Source: Calothrix membranacea FACHB-236 (GTDB lineage Bacteria > Cyanobacteriota > Cyanobacteriia > Cyanobacteriales > Nostocaceae). From it: DNA of 61,199 bases. A program made the translations under genes and the position numbers. Numbering within the stretch: the first letter of the stretch is position 1; every line of letters begins with the position of its first letter. Below, piece after piece: positions 18,380 through 27,850 of this stretch. The notes beneath the pieces were generated by a model. That model was not told the origin of the DNA, searched no databases, and saw only the letters and a program-made list of their open reading frames with translations. The stretch lies in NCBI RefSeq assembly GCF_014696315.1, contig NZ_JACJPX010000051.1, positions 1 to 61,199 on the forward strand, read 5' to 3'.

Positions 18380-18394
18380 AACAACAATGTTGTT
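18380..18394. promoter_or_regulatory. SufR operator, site 2
   Basis: This second AACAACAATGTTGTT copy shares at least three further bases on its left and two on its right with site 1. Two sites would allow SufR to repress sufBCDS and also control its own gene, as described for other cyanobacteria. Confidence 0.85.
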
Positions 18395-18450
18395 TAAGTC
18401 AAATTTTCCTAGAAATTTTTTGGACGTTTGCAGAGCGTCTCCCCAAAAAG

Positions 18451-19131
18451 ATGACGACTACCCACCAGTCCTCAACCAAGCAAGACATTCTGGAATATCT
18501 CCAGAAACACTCACAAGCAACCGCTTTTGAGCTAGCTGAAGTTTTAGATATTAGTCCCCAAGCGATTCGCCGCCATCTCAAAGATTTGGAGGCGGAAGAG
18601 CTAATTTTGTATTCCACCACAGTGCAGGCGGGAATGGGACGACCCCAACATATTTATCAACTGAGTACGAGAGGACGCGATCGCCTACATCGACAACAGA
18701 GCGATCGCCTTGGTGATAGTTATGGTGATTTTGCCGTTTCCTTGCTGGATACCTTAGCAGAAACAGTAGGCAAAGACCAAGTCACATCAATCTTACAAAA
18801 ACAGTGGGAGCGTAAAGCCCAAGAATACCGCGATCGCCTTGGTAACGGTTCCTTAAAAGAGCGTGTCGCCAACTTAGTGGAGTTTAGAAAAGCAGAAGGC
18901 TTCATGGCAGAGTATCATGCTGTAGAGTCCGATAATTCTAAGAAAAGCGATCGCTTTCTCTTCATCGAGCATAAATGTGCTATTTCTAATGTTGCCGAAT
19001 CTTTCCCCAGCGTTTGCGGTCATGAACTAGAAATGTTCGCCGCAGTCCTCCCCGATTGTACAGTCGAGCGCACCCACTGGATTATCAATGGTGAGCATCG
19101 TTGTGGCTATTTAGTCCAAGCGCGGGAATAG
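18451..19131 (+). CDS. sufR: Iron-sulfur cluster biosynthesis transcriptional repressor SufR
   Basis: SufR is a DeoR/ArsR-like repressor that senses Fe-S cluster supply and controls the suf operon. Residues 10-60 form a winged helix (ATAFELAEVLDISPQAIRRHLKDLE). The C-terminal half carries four cysteines spaced C-X12-C-X13-C-X14-C (HKC, SVC, PDC, HRC), exactly the cluster-binding pattern known for SufR. Length is 226 aa. It is divergent from sufB with two operator copies in between. The start at 18451 gives MTTTHQSSTKQDILEYL, consistent with the family. Confidence 0.95.
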   Translation: MTTTHQSSTKQDILEYLQKHSQATAFELAEVLDISPQAIRRHLKDLEAEELILYSTTVQAGMGRPQHIYQLSTRGRDRLHRQQSDRLGDSYGDFAVSLLDTLAETVGKDQVTSILQKQWERKAQEYRDRLGNGSLKERVANLVEFRKAEGFMAEYHAVESDNSKKSDRFLFIEHKCAISNVAESFPSVCGHELEMFAAVLPDCTVERTHWIINGEHRCGYLVQARE

Positions 19132-19204
19132 AAGGGGGACAAGGAGGACAAGGAGGACAAGGGAGACTATTAACTATTGACAAATGACTATTGACTATTG
19201 ACAA
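19132..19204. repeat. Degenerate repeats after sufR, reaching the next start codon
   Basis: GGGGGACAAGGAGGACAAGG units are followed by TTGACAAATGACTATTGAC units. The last repeat unit, ACAAATGACTA, supplies the ATG and the following codons of the 83-aa gene at 19205. Confidence 0.65.
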
Positions 19205-19456
19205 ATGACTAATTCACCATCAGAACAGTTTTTAAGTTTGGAAGAGTCCTCAAAAGTAGAAGCGGCTTTGTTATCTTCCTCGGAAAAATTTTTAACAAGA
19301 TTGACAATTTCATCCCTGAAGCTTTTAAAGCATATTGCTCAAGAATATGGTGTTGCTATCGAAGATTTGACCACACCACAAGTCATTGCTTGGTTTGAAA
19401 AAGATAGCAAAATAAAGCGTGAGCAGGGAATTGAAGCTTCTTATTTAAAGTGGTAA
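19205..19456 (+). CDS. Small conserved hypothetical protein, 83 aa
   Basis: I do not recognise it. It is a soluble, helical protein with acidic and serine-rich stretches; the second half (ISSLKLLKHIAQEYGVAIEDLTTPQVIAWFEKD) reads like a compact helical bundle. It follows sufR on the same strand after a repeat array, which may separate its transcription from sufR. The start codon lies within the last repeat unit, so the true start is somewhat uncertain. Confidence 0.6.
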   Translation: MTNSPSEQFLSLEESSKVEAALLSSSEKFLTRLTISSLKLLKHIAQEYGVAIEDLTTPQVIAWFEKDSKIKREQGIEASYLKW

Positions 19457-19618
19457 AGTTGTGTTTTAATGCATTGATAAAAAATCTAAAACGCTTGTAG
19501 TTGCGCTTTAAAGCCATTTCGGATACTAAAATTGTTATTTCTGCACTCGTATATAAATAATATTAAATATTGATGTGCCTGTTGCCAAAATTGAACAGTC
19601 ATGATTTTCTAGCTGAGA

Positions 19619-20689
19619 ATGTCTAATCAAGAGATTAAAACACTAACTCCAGAGCAAGAAGCTTTAATTCCTGTTTATCAACAGAAGTGGAGAAAAATTG
19701 CGCTGTCAACTGAGAGAATTGATAGAGAAAAAGCATCTGAGGCAGTGAAGGCTGCTTATGATTTAATTGGTGAAGATGAGCCAGAGATTATTTTCTTTGA
19801 TAGCCCTTACACTGCTGCTAAACACTTTTATTTTCAAGGCTCATATTCGGAATTAGATTATAGTGATCTTTTACCTCAAATCAGAGAAATTTTCATGTGT
19901 ATCGTGTTTAACGATATCGGTAATGAGGATTTTAAAACAGATTTTGATACAGATCGTCAACTCTGGGAAATAATAAGCAATATAGAGGAAATTTCTGAAC
20001 GAGAAATGCGAGAGCTAGAAATTGGAGATGACCTACCTTATGAATTTGAATCTGGTCACATGCAAACAGACAGTATCTGCTATGAATGTGGCTGGTCGGA
20101 TTTTTGTATTTCAGAACTGGGATTTTATAAACATTCTACATGGGATATTTACCAAAATATTCTGAAAAATTGCGGACGAATTTATGCGTATAAAGAAGCT
20201 TGTTTAATTTGCGATCGCCCTACTAAACTATCCTTCAACAATCAAAACCGTCTCCACGCAGAAGGAGAACCAGCATTAGAGTATGTTGATGGTTTTAAAG
20301 TCTATGCTTATGAAGGTGTTAGACTACCTGAAAAATACGGTAAAGTATTTGCAAATCAATGGCAAGCAACATGGTTACTTGAAGAAGGTAACGCAGAACT
20401 CAGAAGAGTTTTGATTCAAGGTATTGGCTACAAACGCATTTGTGAAGAATTGGGTGCAATTGAGTTAGATAGTTGGCAAGAATACACTTTATTAAGAATT
20501 GATAATTACCAAGAAATAAATCGGCGTGGTTCTACATCTCTAGAATCTATGTGTTTATTAAAAATGATTTGTCCCAGTACAGGAAATATTCATATATTGC
20601 GCGTACCCCCGAATATAGCATCCGCACGAGAGGCTATTAGTTGGGTAAATTGGGGTATAGACCCAGAAGATTTTTTGGTACAAACTTAA
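19619..20689 (+). CDS. DUF6745-like protein, 356 aa
   Basis: The central part contains PTKLSFNNQNRLHAEGEPALEYVDGFKVYAYEGVRLPEKYG (about residues 197-237, given here by its key words), which I associate with the DUF6745 family, where a region of this type follows a helical N-terminus. Two CxxC-like pairs (CYECGW and CLICDRP) could bind zinc. The C-terminus (REAISWVNWGIDPEDFLVQT) is also typical of that family. No function is established to my knowledge. There is no signal peptide. It stands alone. Confidence 0.65.
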   Translation: MSNQEIKTLTPEQEALIPVYQQKWRKIALSTERIDREKASEAVKAAYDLIGEDEPEIIFFDSPYTAAKHFYFQGSYSELDYSDLLPQIREIFMCIVFNDIGNEDFKTDFDTDRQLWEIISNIEEISEREMRELEIGDDLPYEFESGHMQTDSICYECGWSDFCISELGFYKHSTWDIYQNILKNCGRIYAYKEACLICDRPTKLSFNNQNRLHAEGEPALEYVDGFKVYAYEGVRLPEKYGKVFANQWQATWLLEEGNAELRRVLIQGIGYKRICEELGAIELDSWQEYTLLRIDNYQEINRRGSTSLESMCLLKMICPSTGNIHILRVPPNIASAREAISWVNWGIDPEDFLVQT

Positions 20690-20777
20690 GTTAAAATAAA
20701 AAACATTGTTTGCTCCTACTCTTTTACCTCATTTACATGAAAAAAGCTATATATTTATTTTTATAAATAAACTGTAA

Positions 20778-21398
20778 TTAAAGTTTTTGTATTTGACTTG
20801 CAGCTACAATTTGTTTGACAGTAATTTGTAATTCTGGGAAAGTGGCAGAGATAATGCGGTCATTACCTGTAAATTTTTGCGCTTGATATTGACCATCAAT
20901 TAACTGATAAACAAACACCGTAGGAAGTTTAGGATTACCGAGATAAGCACGAGAAGCGATCGCTAAATAATCCACAATCCAATACTCAAGAATACCCAGA
21001 CGCTGATACTCATCTAATTTATCAATATAATCATCATCCCAATTAGTGGAAGTAACTTCTACAGCCAGTTGAATCGGCTCAATTAACGCCCCATAAGCTA
21101 GCACATTACTATTCCACTGTGATGCTTTAACTACAGCTACATCAGGATTTCTACCTTGTTCTTCTCCCGTACTAGAAAATGTCCTAACTACCACATCTTT
21201 ATCAGCAATATAATCAAGCTCTAAGCGCCTAATTTCATCATTGAAACCAAGCATGAGAAATCTTGCTACATTCTTATGCGCCCTAATAGGTTCCACTTTG
21301 ATAATCTCTCCATTTACCAGTTCATAGATACCAGAACCATCAGGATACTGTTCTAAAAAATCCTCAAAAGTTAATTTTTGAACTGGAATCTTAACCAT
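20778..21398 (-). CDS. Uma2 family (DUF820) endonuclease-like protein
   Basis: The protein has 206 residues and a restriction-endonuclease-like fold pattern of the Uma2 family: LTFEDFLEQYPDGSGIYELVNGEII, an acidic PDVAVV block, and LAVEVTSTNWDDDYIDKLDEYQRLGILEYWIVD, which carries the E-x-K-like and tyrosine-rich signature. Cyanobacterial genomes hold dozens of these genes, often expanded; their biological role is mostly unknown. It stands alone, convergent with the upstream gene. Confidence 0.85.
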   Translation of the reverse strand: MVKIPVQKLTFEDFLEQYPDGSGIYELVNGEIIKVEPIRAHKNVARFLMLGFNDEIRRLELDYIADKDVVVRTFSSTGEEQGRNPDVAVVKASQWNSNVLAYGALIEPIQLAVEVTSTNWDDDYIDKLDEYQRLGILEYWIVDYLAIASRAYLGNPKLPTVFVYQLIDGQYQAQKFTGNDRIISATFPELQITVKQIVAASQIQKL

Positions 21399-21557
21399 AT
21401 TTATTCACAGCTAAATATAATATTTTGGCTATTATACTGTGCGCTCTTTGGTTGTATTTCGTATCCTTCTGTTGCAAACATAATTATCAATTACGAATTA
21501 CGTATGATGAATTTTTAATATCCCCTCCTCTGCTCACAGAGAAAGGGATAATTTTTG

Positions 21558-22613
21558 TTAGAAAAACCAACCATAAGAATGCAAACCTTTACCCAAAAGA
21601 TTCACACCCAAATAGCAAACCCAAACCACAACAAAACCACTAGCAGCTAAAATCGCGGGACGACGACCTTGCCAACCGCGAGTAATTCTGGCGTGGAGGT
21701 AAGCGGCGAAAACTAACCAAGTAATTAACGCCCAAGTTTCTTTAGGGTCCCAACTCCAATAAGAACCCCAAGCTTCGTTAGCCCAAACTGCACCCGCAAT
21801 AATACCAATTGTGAGTAAGGGAAATCCCAAACCAATGATGCGATAGCTGATATTATCTAAGGTTTCCGCAAGGCTAAGACGTTGAGGTGATAAGGGTTCA
21901 GCAGATGTAACTGTTTGCGATTGCGGCGCAGTGACTAAATTTAAAACAGCAGTTTTACCGTTACCATTGCTATTACTTTCATAGCGAACAAAACCATTAT
22001 TTTCCACAGCAGGTATTTGTGGTTCAGAAACTAATTCACCTGCTTTGTGCAACTTATAGCCATTGCTGCGATAGCCACCAGTACCAACAGAACTGCCTTG
22101 TAGTTGGATATTTTGACCCCGAGTCACAATGAGAAAAGCGATCGCTAACAAGGAACCCACCATCAAAGCAGAATAACTCAACATCATTACACTGACGTGC
22201 ATCATCAGCCAATTTGACTTCAGCGCAGGTACTAAAGGTTCGGAAACCTGCATTTGCGATGGTAGCGTCAAAGCCGCAAAAGCCGAGATTCCCATAGCCA
22301 CAGGGGCAGTTACCACTCCTACTAAGCGGCTACGGCTAGAATTTTCGGCAATTAAATGAACAGTGGTAATTCCCCAAGTCAAGAAAAACAGCGATTCATA
22401 CAAATTGCTCAGTGGGAAATAACCAGCTTCTATCCATCTTGCCCCTAATAAAGTAGCTATGCACAAATTAGCGATCGCCATTCCAGCTGTCCCCAAAGCG
22501 GCCATAGCTGGAAGATTTGGAAAAGCTGCCCCTGCCCAATACACCAGCATGGTGAGGAATAAGACAGCAAAGGAGGCATTGTCCAGCCAGTTCTGGAGTA
22601 CAACCAGATTCAT
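21558..22613 (-). CDS. ccsB: Cytochrome c biogenesis protein CcsA/CcsB (WWD family)
   Basis: This membrane protein belongs to the system II machinery that attaches haem to c-type cytochromes at the lumenal side of the thylakoid. It has about eight membrane helices and the WWD signature [18 protein letters not shown] near residues 281-298, with conserved histidines in the helices. The same protein is called CcsA in chloroplasts and CcsB in many bacterial annotations. A poorly conserved loop (about 170-230, rich in Gly, Asn and Ser) lies between helices. Length is 351 aa. Its clients in this window would include CytM. Confidence 0.92.
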   Translation of the reverse strand: MNLVVLQNWLDNASFAVLFLTMLVYWAGAAFPNLPAMAALGTAGMAIANLCIATLLGARWIEAGYFPLSNLYESLFFLTWGITTVHLIAENSSRSRLVGVVTAPVAMGISAFAALTLPSQMQVSEPLVPALKSNWLMMHVSVMMLSYSALMVGSLLAIAFLIVTRGQNIQLQGSSVGTGGYRSNGYKLHKAGELVSEPQIPAVENNGFVRYESNSNGNGKTAVLNLVTAPQSQTVTSAEPLSPQRLSLAETLDNISYRIIGLGFPLLTIGIIAGAVWANEAWGSYWSWDPKETWALITWLVFAAYLHARITRGWQGRRPAILAASGFVVVWVCYLGVNLLGKGLHSYGWFF

Positions 22614-22689
22614 AAAGTGTTCTCCCCAGTGGATTCGTTAAAATTATTTTTTCTGACTGTTCTGATCCTATCTGCTTATAGGGTATTGG

Positions 22690-22870
22690 GTCATAGCTTT
22701 TTCAAAAGTCAAGAGTCAAAGGTCAAGAGTCAAATGGTCAAGAGTCGGAGAGACGCGATTAATCGCGTCTGTACAAAAGTAATTTTTTATTTGTCATTGG
22801 CTAATGGGTAATGGTTATTTCCCCTTGTCCCCCTCATCCTCCCAATCCCCAATCCCCAGTCCCCAATCCC
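22690..22870. repeat. Repeat-rich spacer with palindrome
   Basis: The gap holds AAGAGTCAAAGGTCAAGAGTC units, then a perfect 20-base palindrome at 22751-22770 (AGACGCGATT and its complement), then CCCAATCCCCAGTCCCC units. The palindrome is nearly the same as that at 2524-2545. Confidence 0.7.
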
Positions 22871-24547
22871 CTACGAATGATCCGCCTTTTTCAGTGCAAA
22901 GAAAATATCATACCGAGTACTGCGATTATCACTCACAGCAGTTGTCACGCCAATGGAACGGGTTGCGCCTAACCAAGTTTGTTGATTCGGAATTACATTC
23001 GGTAGGGGAAAATTTTTCGCTGCTTGTTCAACATCTAAGAAAAATTGCCCATTTGTCGGATTCGGTTCTGTGGGTACAGTTTGTTGAAAAGGAATTGTAC
23101 TAGCTAGTGTATTGGTCGGTTTGGGAACGATTTTATCGGCAATGGGCGCACCGAAGATGAAAAATGCCACATCTCCATCTAACCAACCGTGGGTAGCAGT
23201 TAAGGTTCCATACGGTGCAACCCAGTTGGTAACGGGTTTACCTGCAACCGATGCTGGTTGGATTGTGAACTGGTATTGAGTTTGCATCACTTCATCGAGC
23301 TGTTTTAGGGATGCTTCCGCCAAAGTGCGATCGCTTGTTTTCACCATAAACAACAATCCAGCTCGAAAATCTTCTGTTGAACTAGCTTTTGGGGTGTTGG
23401 GAATGACTGATAAAGAAAATTCACCCTTCATCCACCGCAGTAAATCCCGATCCAAATCCAAATTAATTAAAGACTTCACTCCACTTCGCAGTTGTTCTGG
23501 CGTGATTGGCGATAGGGGATTTCCTTGGGATGTTAAAGTGTAGTCTGCCCAGAAACGCTGTAAGTTACCACCAGAAAGCATCATTAAAGTTTCTGCTGGC
23601 ACCATGCTTTGCATTCTCCCGGCTTTATTTTCCACTGCTAGCACTCGCTGGCTATTCGGGTTTAGCCAGGAAACACCTTTTAAACGTATTCCTTGGGGTT
23701 CTAAATTAATTGTCCCCGCCAAGCCTTGGTTATTTTGCAGTTGCGCTAACACTTGGGCGGGTAACTGACGATTTGGCGCAGCAGCAGCTATCCGAGCAGC
23801 CGTTGGCACATTTACATAAAACTGAGCGAAAGGCTGATAATTGGCAATTTTGGGGAAATTATCTGCAAATCCGCCTGTTGTCGCTAACGAAGTTTTATTT
23901 TTGTAAGCATCAATCGCTCGTTCTGTAGCTTTGGGATCGTCAGTAATAACTAAAAACTGCCCATCTAATACTGTGGCTGAGAGGTTTTCCCCTGCCTGTC
24001 CATCTGTTTGCTTGATTGGGAAACCTTCATATGTGCGGTCAATCCATCTGCCTTGTTTTAAGCTTTTGGGTTGTGCCAAAAGGCTTTTGGCTTGTTCTGG
24101 GTTTTTGACTGGCAGAACTATCACAATTGACTGCTGACTGCTAGTCGGCTCTGCATTAGTAGAAACTGGCTTTGGTGGTGGTTGAGTAGCTTGGGGTGCG
24201 AGAATTGCGATTGTTACTTCATTGCCTACCCAAGGCTGAATGTCTTTTTGGAAGTCATAACCATTATTAGTGAGAAAGCGATCGCGCAACTTAACTAAAT
24301 TTTTATCTATTTCTGCTTGGGTTTCTTTTGTCCCATACTGCCGTAATTGCTGCCATTGTTTAGGATCTGTGGTGAGAGAAACCGCAAACAGGGCATCTTG
24401 AGGAATAATAGTTGCACCTACTGGCAAATCTTTAGAAAATATTTGCCCCTGGGTTAATAGCCAGTATGCTGCACTCCCCCCACCAATTAACAATCCAGCA
24501 GCAGAGAGCGTCAGCACCAGAGACGGTTTCTTGATTTTTTTCTTCAT
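22871..24547 (-). CDS. DUF3352 family membrane-anchored protein
   Basis: The protein matches the cyanobacterial DUF3352 family: an N-terminal anchor (SLVLTLSAAGLLIGGGSAAYWLL in part), then LPVGATIIPQDALFAVSLTTD, QPWVGNEVTIAILAP and a long periplasmic region with repeated alpha/beta segments. Its role is unknown. I prefer the ATG at 24547 (MKKKIKKPS), which places the basic residues directly before the anchor; a start nine codons upstream at 24574 is possible. Length is then 558 aa. Confidence 0.8.
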   Translation of the reverse strand: MKKKIKKPSLVLTLSAAGLLIGGGSAAYWLLTQGQIFSKDLPVGATIIPQDALFAVSLTTDPKQWQQLRQYGTKETQAEIDKNLVKLRDRFLTNNGYDFQKDIQPWVGNEVTIAILAPQATQPPPKPVSTNAEPTSSQQSIVIVLPVKNPEQAKSLLAQPKSLKQGRWIDRTYEGFPIKQTDGQAGENLSATVLDGQFLVITDDPKATERAIDAYKNKTSLATTGGFADNFPKIANYQPFAQFYVNVPTAARIAAAAPNRQLPAQVLAQLQNNQGLAGTINLEPQGIRLKGVSWLNPNSQRVLAVENKAGRMQSMVPAETLMMLSGGNLQRFWADYTLTSQGNPLSPITPEQLRSGVKSLINLDLDRDLLRWMKGEFSLSVIPNTPKASSTEDFRAGLLFMVKTSDRTLAEASLKQLDEVMQTQYQFTIQPASVAGKPVTNWVAPYGTLTATHGWLDGDVAFFIFGAPIADKIVPKPTNTLASTIPFQQTVPTEPNPTNGQFFLDVEQAAKNFPLPNVIPNQQTWLGATRSIGVTTAVSDNRSTRYDIFFALKKADHS

Positions 24548-24888
24548 CGCAACAGACACAATAGGCAGTACCATCGAAACCCATACCTCATACTTGCTAA
24601 CTCATGACTTGATTTGCCAGCTAATTATCTTAATTTGTCTACCGTGAATATTTGTCAGCCTTTGCTCATCAACTTTTTCCAGTATGTTAACAGCACTGTT
24701 TTGGTGATTAATTAACTTTGCTAACACATTTTATTAACATACTTTAGTTGATTTCGCTGGGCAGATTGCAAGGGTTCTGAGGATATAACTAACTTGACAC
24801 AGCTGCAAGCCAGTTGCTTCTACTGTGCCATCGCAGCGATCGCAGCGATTTACTAATCTCTAACCCCCAATCCCCAATCCACAAAAAC
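24548..24888. other. Intergenic region
   Basis: About 340 bases between two minus-strand genes. It contains a doubled GCGATCGCAGCGAT near 24835 and CCCCAATCC repeats near 24867. No gene was seen. Confidence 0.4.
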
Positions 24889-26865
24889 TTATAAATTAGT
24901 GAAAAGCTGGACTTTTCTCGTCATAAACGTCAAGAAACTTTCTTTTTGAGCAATAATTTCCGCCTTAACTTCCATTCCAGGTCGAATGGGATAAGAGCGA
25001 TCGCCTTTTTCTAAATAAAGTTTTTCCGGTTCTATAGTCACCTCATAGCTAGGCGCAGTTCTAGTCATAGCATTATTTTGAGGTGTAATCACATCGGCAC
25101 TGATACTTCTCACAGCACCAGCCAAAATTCCATAATCTGGGTAAGGATAAGCGGAAACCCGCATTTGTACTTTACCTTCTGGGCAAGCTGTAACTGGTTG
25201 AACTTTACAGACTTTGACGTTACCAATATCTTCAACGCTGACGTTAGCTTTAATCACCAAAGGAGCCTCAGCCGGAGCAACTTGTGCGATTACCTCTTTT
25301 GCACTCACTAACTGCTGAGGATTTCGCAATTCCAACCTCAAAATCGTACCTTTATCAGGAGAACGAATGATAGTTGCTTGCTGTTGTTTATCTATTTGTT
25401 TTAATTCTTTTTTACCGTTGTCAATGATATTTTTAATTTCGATTTTCAGTTGAAGCAAACCATTTTTTTCTTGCTTCAAGCGTGCCAAACTTCCTGCACC
25501 AGCAGCACGTTCTTGAGCAATTTTTGCTTCTACAACTGTTAACACAGCATTACTAGGATTTATAGCTGCTACCGCTGGTTGATATTTACTATTAGCAGCT
25601 GCTACAGCCTGTTGTTGCCTTTTAATTACTTGTTTTTGAGCTTCTAATGTCGCTTTTTGCGATAATAAGGTTTGTTCCTGCTGTTCTAGTGCTAGTTGCA
25701 CCTCTTCCAATTGATTTTTAGAAATTGATCCAGATTTAACAAGACTGAGATAGTAATCGCGCTTTAGTCTAGCAGCTTTCCATGCTGCTTCTGTCGCTTT
25801 CACATTCGCTTGCATTGATTTCAAATCAAATTCTGCTTTTTGTAATTCATCCTGAGCAATTTTAATATTTGCCCTGACTTCGTCTAGTTGACCGCTAGAT
25901 GAAACTTTAGTTTGCTGATCTTCTCTTTCCGTACGTTGCAATTCTGCCGTTGCACCTGCGATCGCCTTTTTATTTCGCTCTGCTTCTGCGCTTATTTGTC
26001 TATCTACAGCAAGAATTTGAGCATCCAATTGCATCAGTTGCAGTTCATTCTGCTGGATATTCTCTAGAACTTGAATTTTTTTAATTTGTATTTCGCTATC
26101 ATCAATAGTGGCAATAATATCTCCTTTATTCACCACCTGATTCTCTCTCACCAGAATCCTTCTCACAGTTCCTTCCAATGCTGATTGGACTAAACGTATT
26201 TCTCCAGTAGGACGAACAGTCGCAGGTGCCTTGACAGTTACTTGATATTGAATAACCGCGGATAAAATAACTACTGTTGCAAAAGATCCAATTAAAAATT
26301 TGCCTCCTACTTCTACCCAATGAGTTGTATGAGGTAAAACTTCTTCTGTCTGAATTACATTTAATAAAATAGGAGTATCGTCTTGGACGATTGTTCCTGG
26401 CTTTGGCAATGCAGCACTTTTTTGAAAATCAAAAATTTCTGCACTAGATAGTTGCTGTTGGGGAATAATTTTATTAATTAAACCAGGCGCTAACTGAGTA
26501 TAGCCTTTCTCAACCAAACGAATCGAGTCTCTTAGTTCTTCTGGTGATGCGTCTTTTAATATATAACCACAGGCTCCTGCATTAAGAGATGCCTTAATAT
26601 ATTCATGCTTGTCATAACCACTTAATACCAAAATTTTCGTCTTCGGAAATCTTTCACTGATAATTTTTGTCGCATTAATACCATCCATCTCAGGCATTTC
26701 CATATCTATGAGCACTACATCTGGATGTAAGTTAGCGACTTTGAGAATTGCAGCTTTTCCATTCTCTGCAGATCCCACTACTTCTAAATCTGTTTCTTTT
26801 TCAATCAATGACCTTAAATACTCTCTAATAGTTTCTTGGTCATCTACTAACAAAACTCTAATCAT
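24889..26865 (-). CDS. Response-regulator receiver fused to HlyD-type membrane fusion protein
   Basis: The first 125 residues are a complete NarL-class receiver domain: acidic pair Asp8/Asp9, phosphate acceptor Asp54 in VVLIDMEMPEMDG, Ser82 and Lys104 are all present. Instead of a DNA-binding domain there is a linker (about 125-180), one membrane helix (about 187-205), and then a full HlyD adaptor: VRRILVRENQVVNKGDIIATIDDSEI lipoyl half, a long coiled coil (about 260-480), the second lipoyl half and a beta-barrel end. The adaptor would span the periplasm and join an inner-membrane pump to an outer-membrane channel; the receiver would stay in the cytoplasm. No ABC transporter, peptidase or kinase gene is adjacent. 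Confidence 0.9.
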   Translation of the reverse strand: MIRVLLVDDQETIREYLRSLIEKETDLEVVGSAENGKAAILKVANLHPDVVLIDMEMPEMDGINATKIISERFPKTKILVLSGYDKHEYIKASLNAGACGYILKDASPEELRDSIRLVEKGYTQLAPGLINKIIPQQQLSSAEIFDFQKSAALPKPGTIVQDDTPILLNVIQTEEVLPHTTHWVEVGGKFLIGSFATVVILSAVIQYQVTVKAPATVRPTGEIRLVQSALEGTVRRILVRENQVVNKGDIIATIDDSEIQIKKIQVLENIQQNELQLMQLDAQILAVDRQISAEAERNKKAIAGATAELQRTEREDQQTKVSSSGQLDEVRANIKIAQDELQKAEFDLKSMQANVKATEAAWKAARLKRDYYLSLVKSGSISKNQLEEVQLALEQQEQTLLSQKATLEAQKQVIKRQQQAVAAANSKYQPAVAAINPSNAVLTVVEAKIAQERAAGAGSLARLKQEKNGLLQLKIEIKNIIDNGKKELKQIDKQQQATIIRSPDKGTILRLELRNPQQLVSAKEVIAQVAPAEAPLVIKANVSVEDIGNVKVCKVQPVTACPEGKVQMRVSAYPYPDYGILAGAVRSISADVITPQNNAMTRTAPSYEVTIEPEKLYLEKGDRSYPIRPGMEVKAEIIAQKESFLTFMTRKVQLFTNL

Positions 26866-27217
26866 ATGTTTGTTTTTTAAAAAAATATTTTGCTAGTCCA
26901 TATATAATTGTATTTTTTGAAATTTATATATTAAAACTAGACAATCATTGCATCAAGATAGCAAAGCTGGACTCCTACTCTATAGTATTAGCCTTGTTTA
27001 AATATTTTTAATATCATTTTGAAAGCAAAGTTTCTATCTAATAAAGTATCATCTCAAATTTTTTGTTCTACTTTAGGAATTTACTAGTAATTTATTTAAA
27101 CATAGAGCTAAGGCTTTTAAAAAGAAAATTTAACAACTATTTGACACACACTTGAAGGATAGTATAAGAGTACTTGCGACTCAAAAATCATGTTTTCATC
27201 ATAAAAAGCAGATTATT

Positions 27218-27238
27218 AGTAACTATTAAATAGTTACT
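27218..27238. promoter_or_regulatory. Perfect palindrome upstream of the receiver-HlyD gene
   Basis: AGTAACTAT and ATAGTTACT surround a TAA centre. It lies about 350 bases upstream of the fusion gene's start. It may be an operator or a hairpin; no regulator can be named. Confidence 0.4.
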
Positions 27239-27720
27239 TTATACAGGTGTGGAGAAAGCATACCACTATTAAAGACTGATGATTTCCTCTTCAGCAAAAT
27301 TTTAAATTTTTCCAGTGTAGCTTGATATCAAATGCTTGACTGAGGCTAAGTATAAAAAATATCCTGAATTGTATACTAGCGACCTCAAAAATATAAATAT
27401 TAAAAATTGATATAATGTTGAATTTATAAGCAGACTTGATCCCAGCAGTTAATCAGAAGTTTTAGATAACCTGTTATTTGACAGAGTAGGCACAAATAAA
27501 ATTATCAGCCATCATCCTAGGCTGATTGAGTTTGCACACTTGATGATTTCCTTGGGAAGAGAAATTAAAAATGCAAGGAAAGATAGATGAGTTAGCTTCT
27601 TTATCAGCCGACTAGTAAGATTTTTTCAATCCATAGCCATACTGAATCTGGTAAACTCTGTTTTCACACTTCCCAGAAAAACTTTACAAGATATCAAATT
27701 ACAGCACTTTTGAAGTAATT

Positions 27721-27814
27721 GAGGTACATCATGAGTAATGAGTAATGAGTAGGAAATTTACTTATTACTCACTACTTATTACTCATTACTTTTTTCAATT
27801 AGTTGCTGTACCTC
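27721..27814. repeat. Long imperfect inverted repeat
   Basis: GAGGTACA at 27721 pairs with TGTACCTC ending at 27814, and inside it AGTAATGAGTAATGAGTAG pairs with CTACTTATTACTCATTACT. The arms are built from ATGAGTAATGAGT units. It lies just downstream of the chorismate-lyase-like gene (minus strand) and could end its transcript. Confidence 0.6.
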
Positions 27815-27850
27815 ATAAACATCGAATCTGCCGTAAATTTGAGTTTTTTT

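Larger units (their letters stand above)
26866..27850. other. Large intergenic region with palindromes
   Basis: Nearly 1 kb without a gene. It contains a perfect 21-base palindrome at 27218-27238, a small hairpin at 27505-27525 (TCAGCC/GGCTGA), and a long imperfect inverted repeat at 27721-27814. It presumably holds the promoter of the receiver-HlyD gene. Confidence 0.5.
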
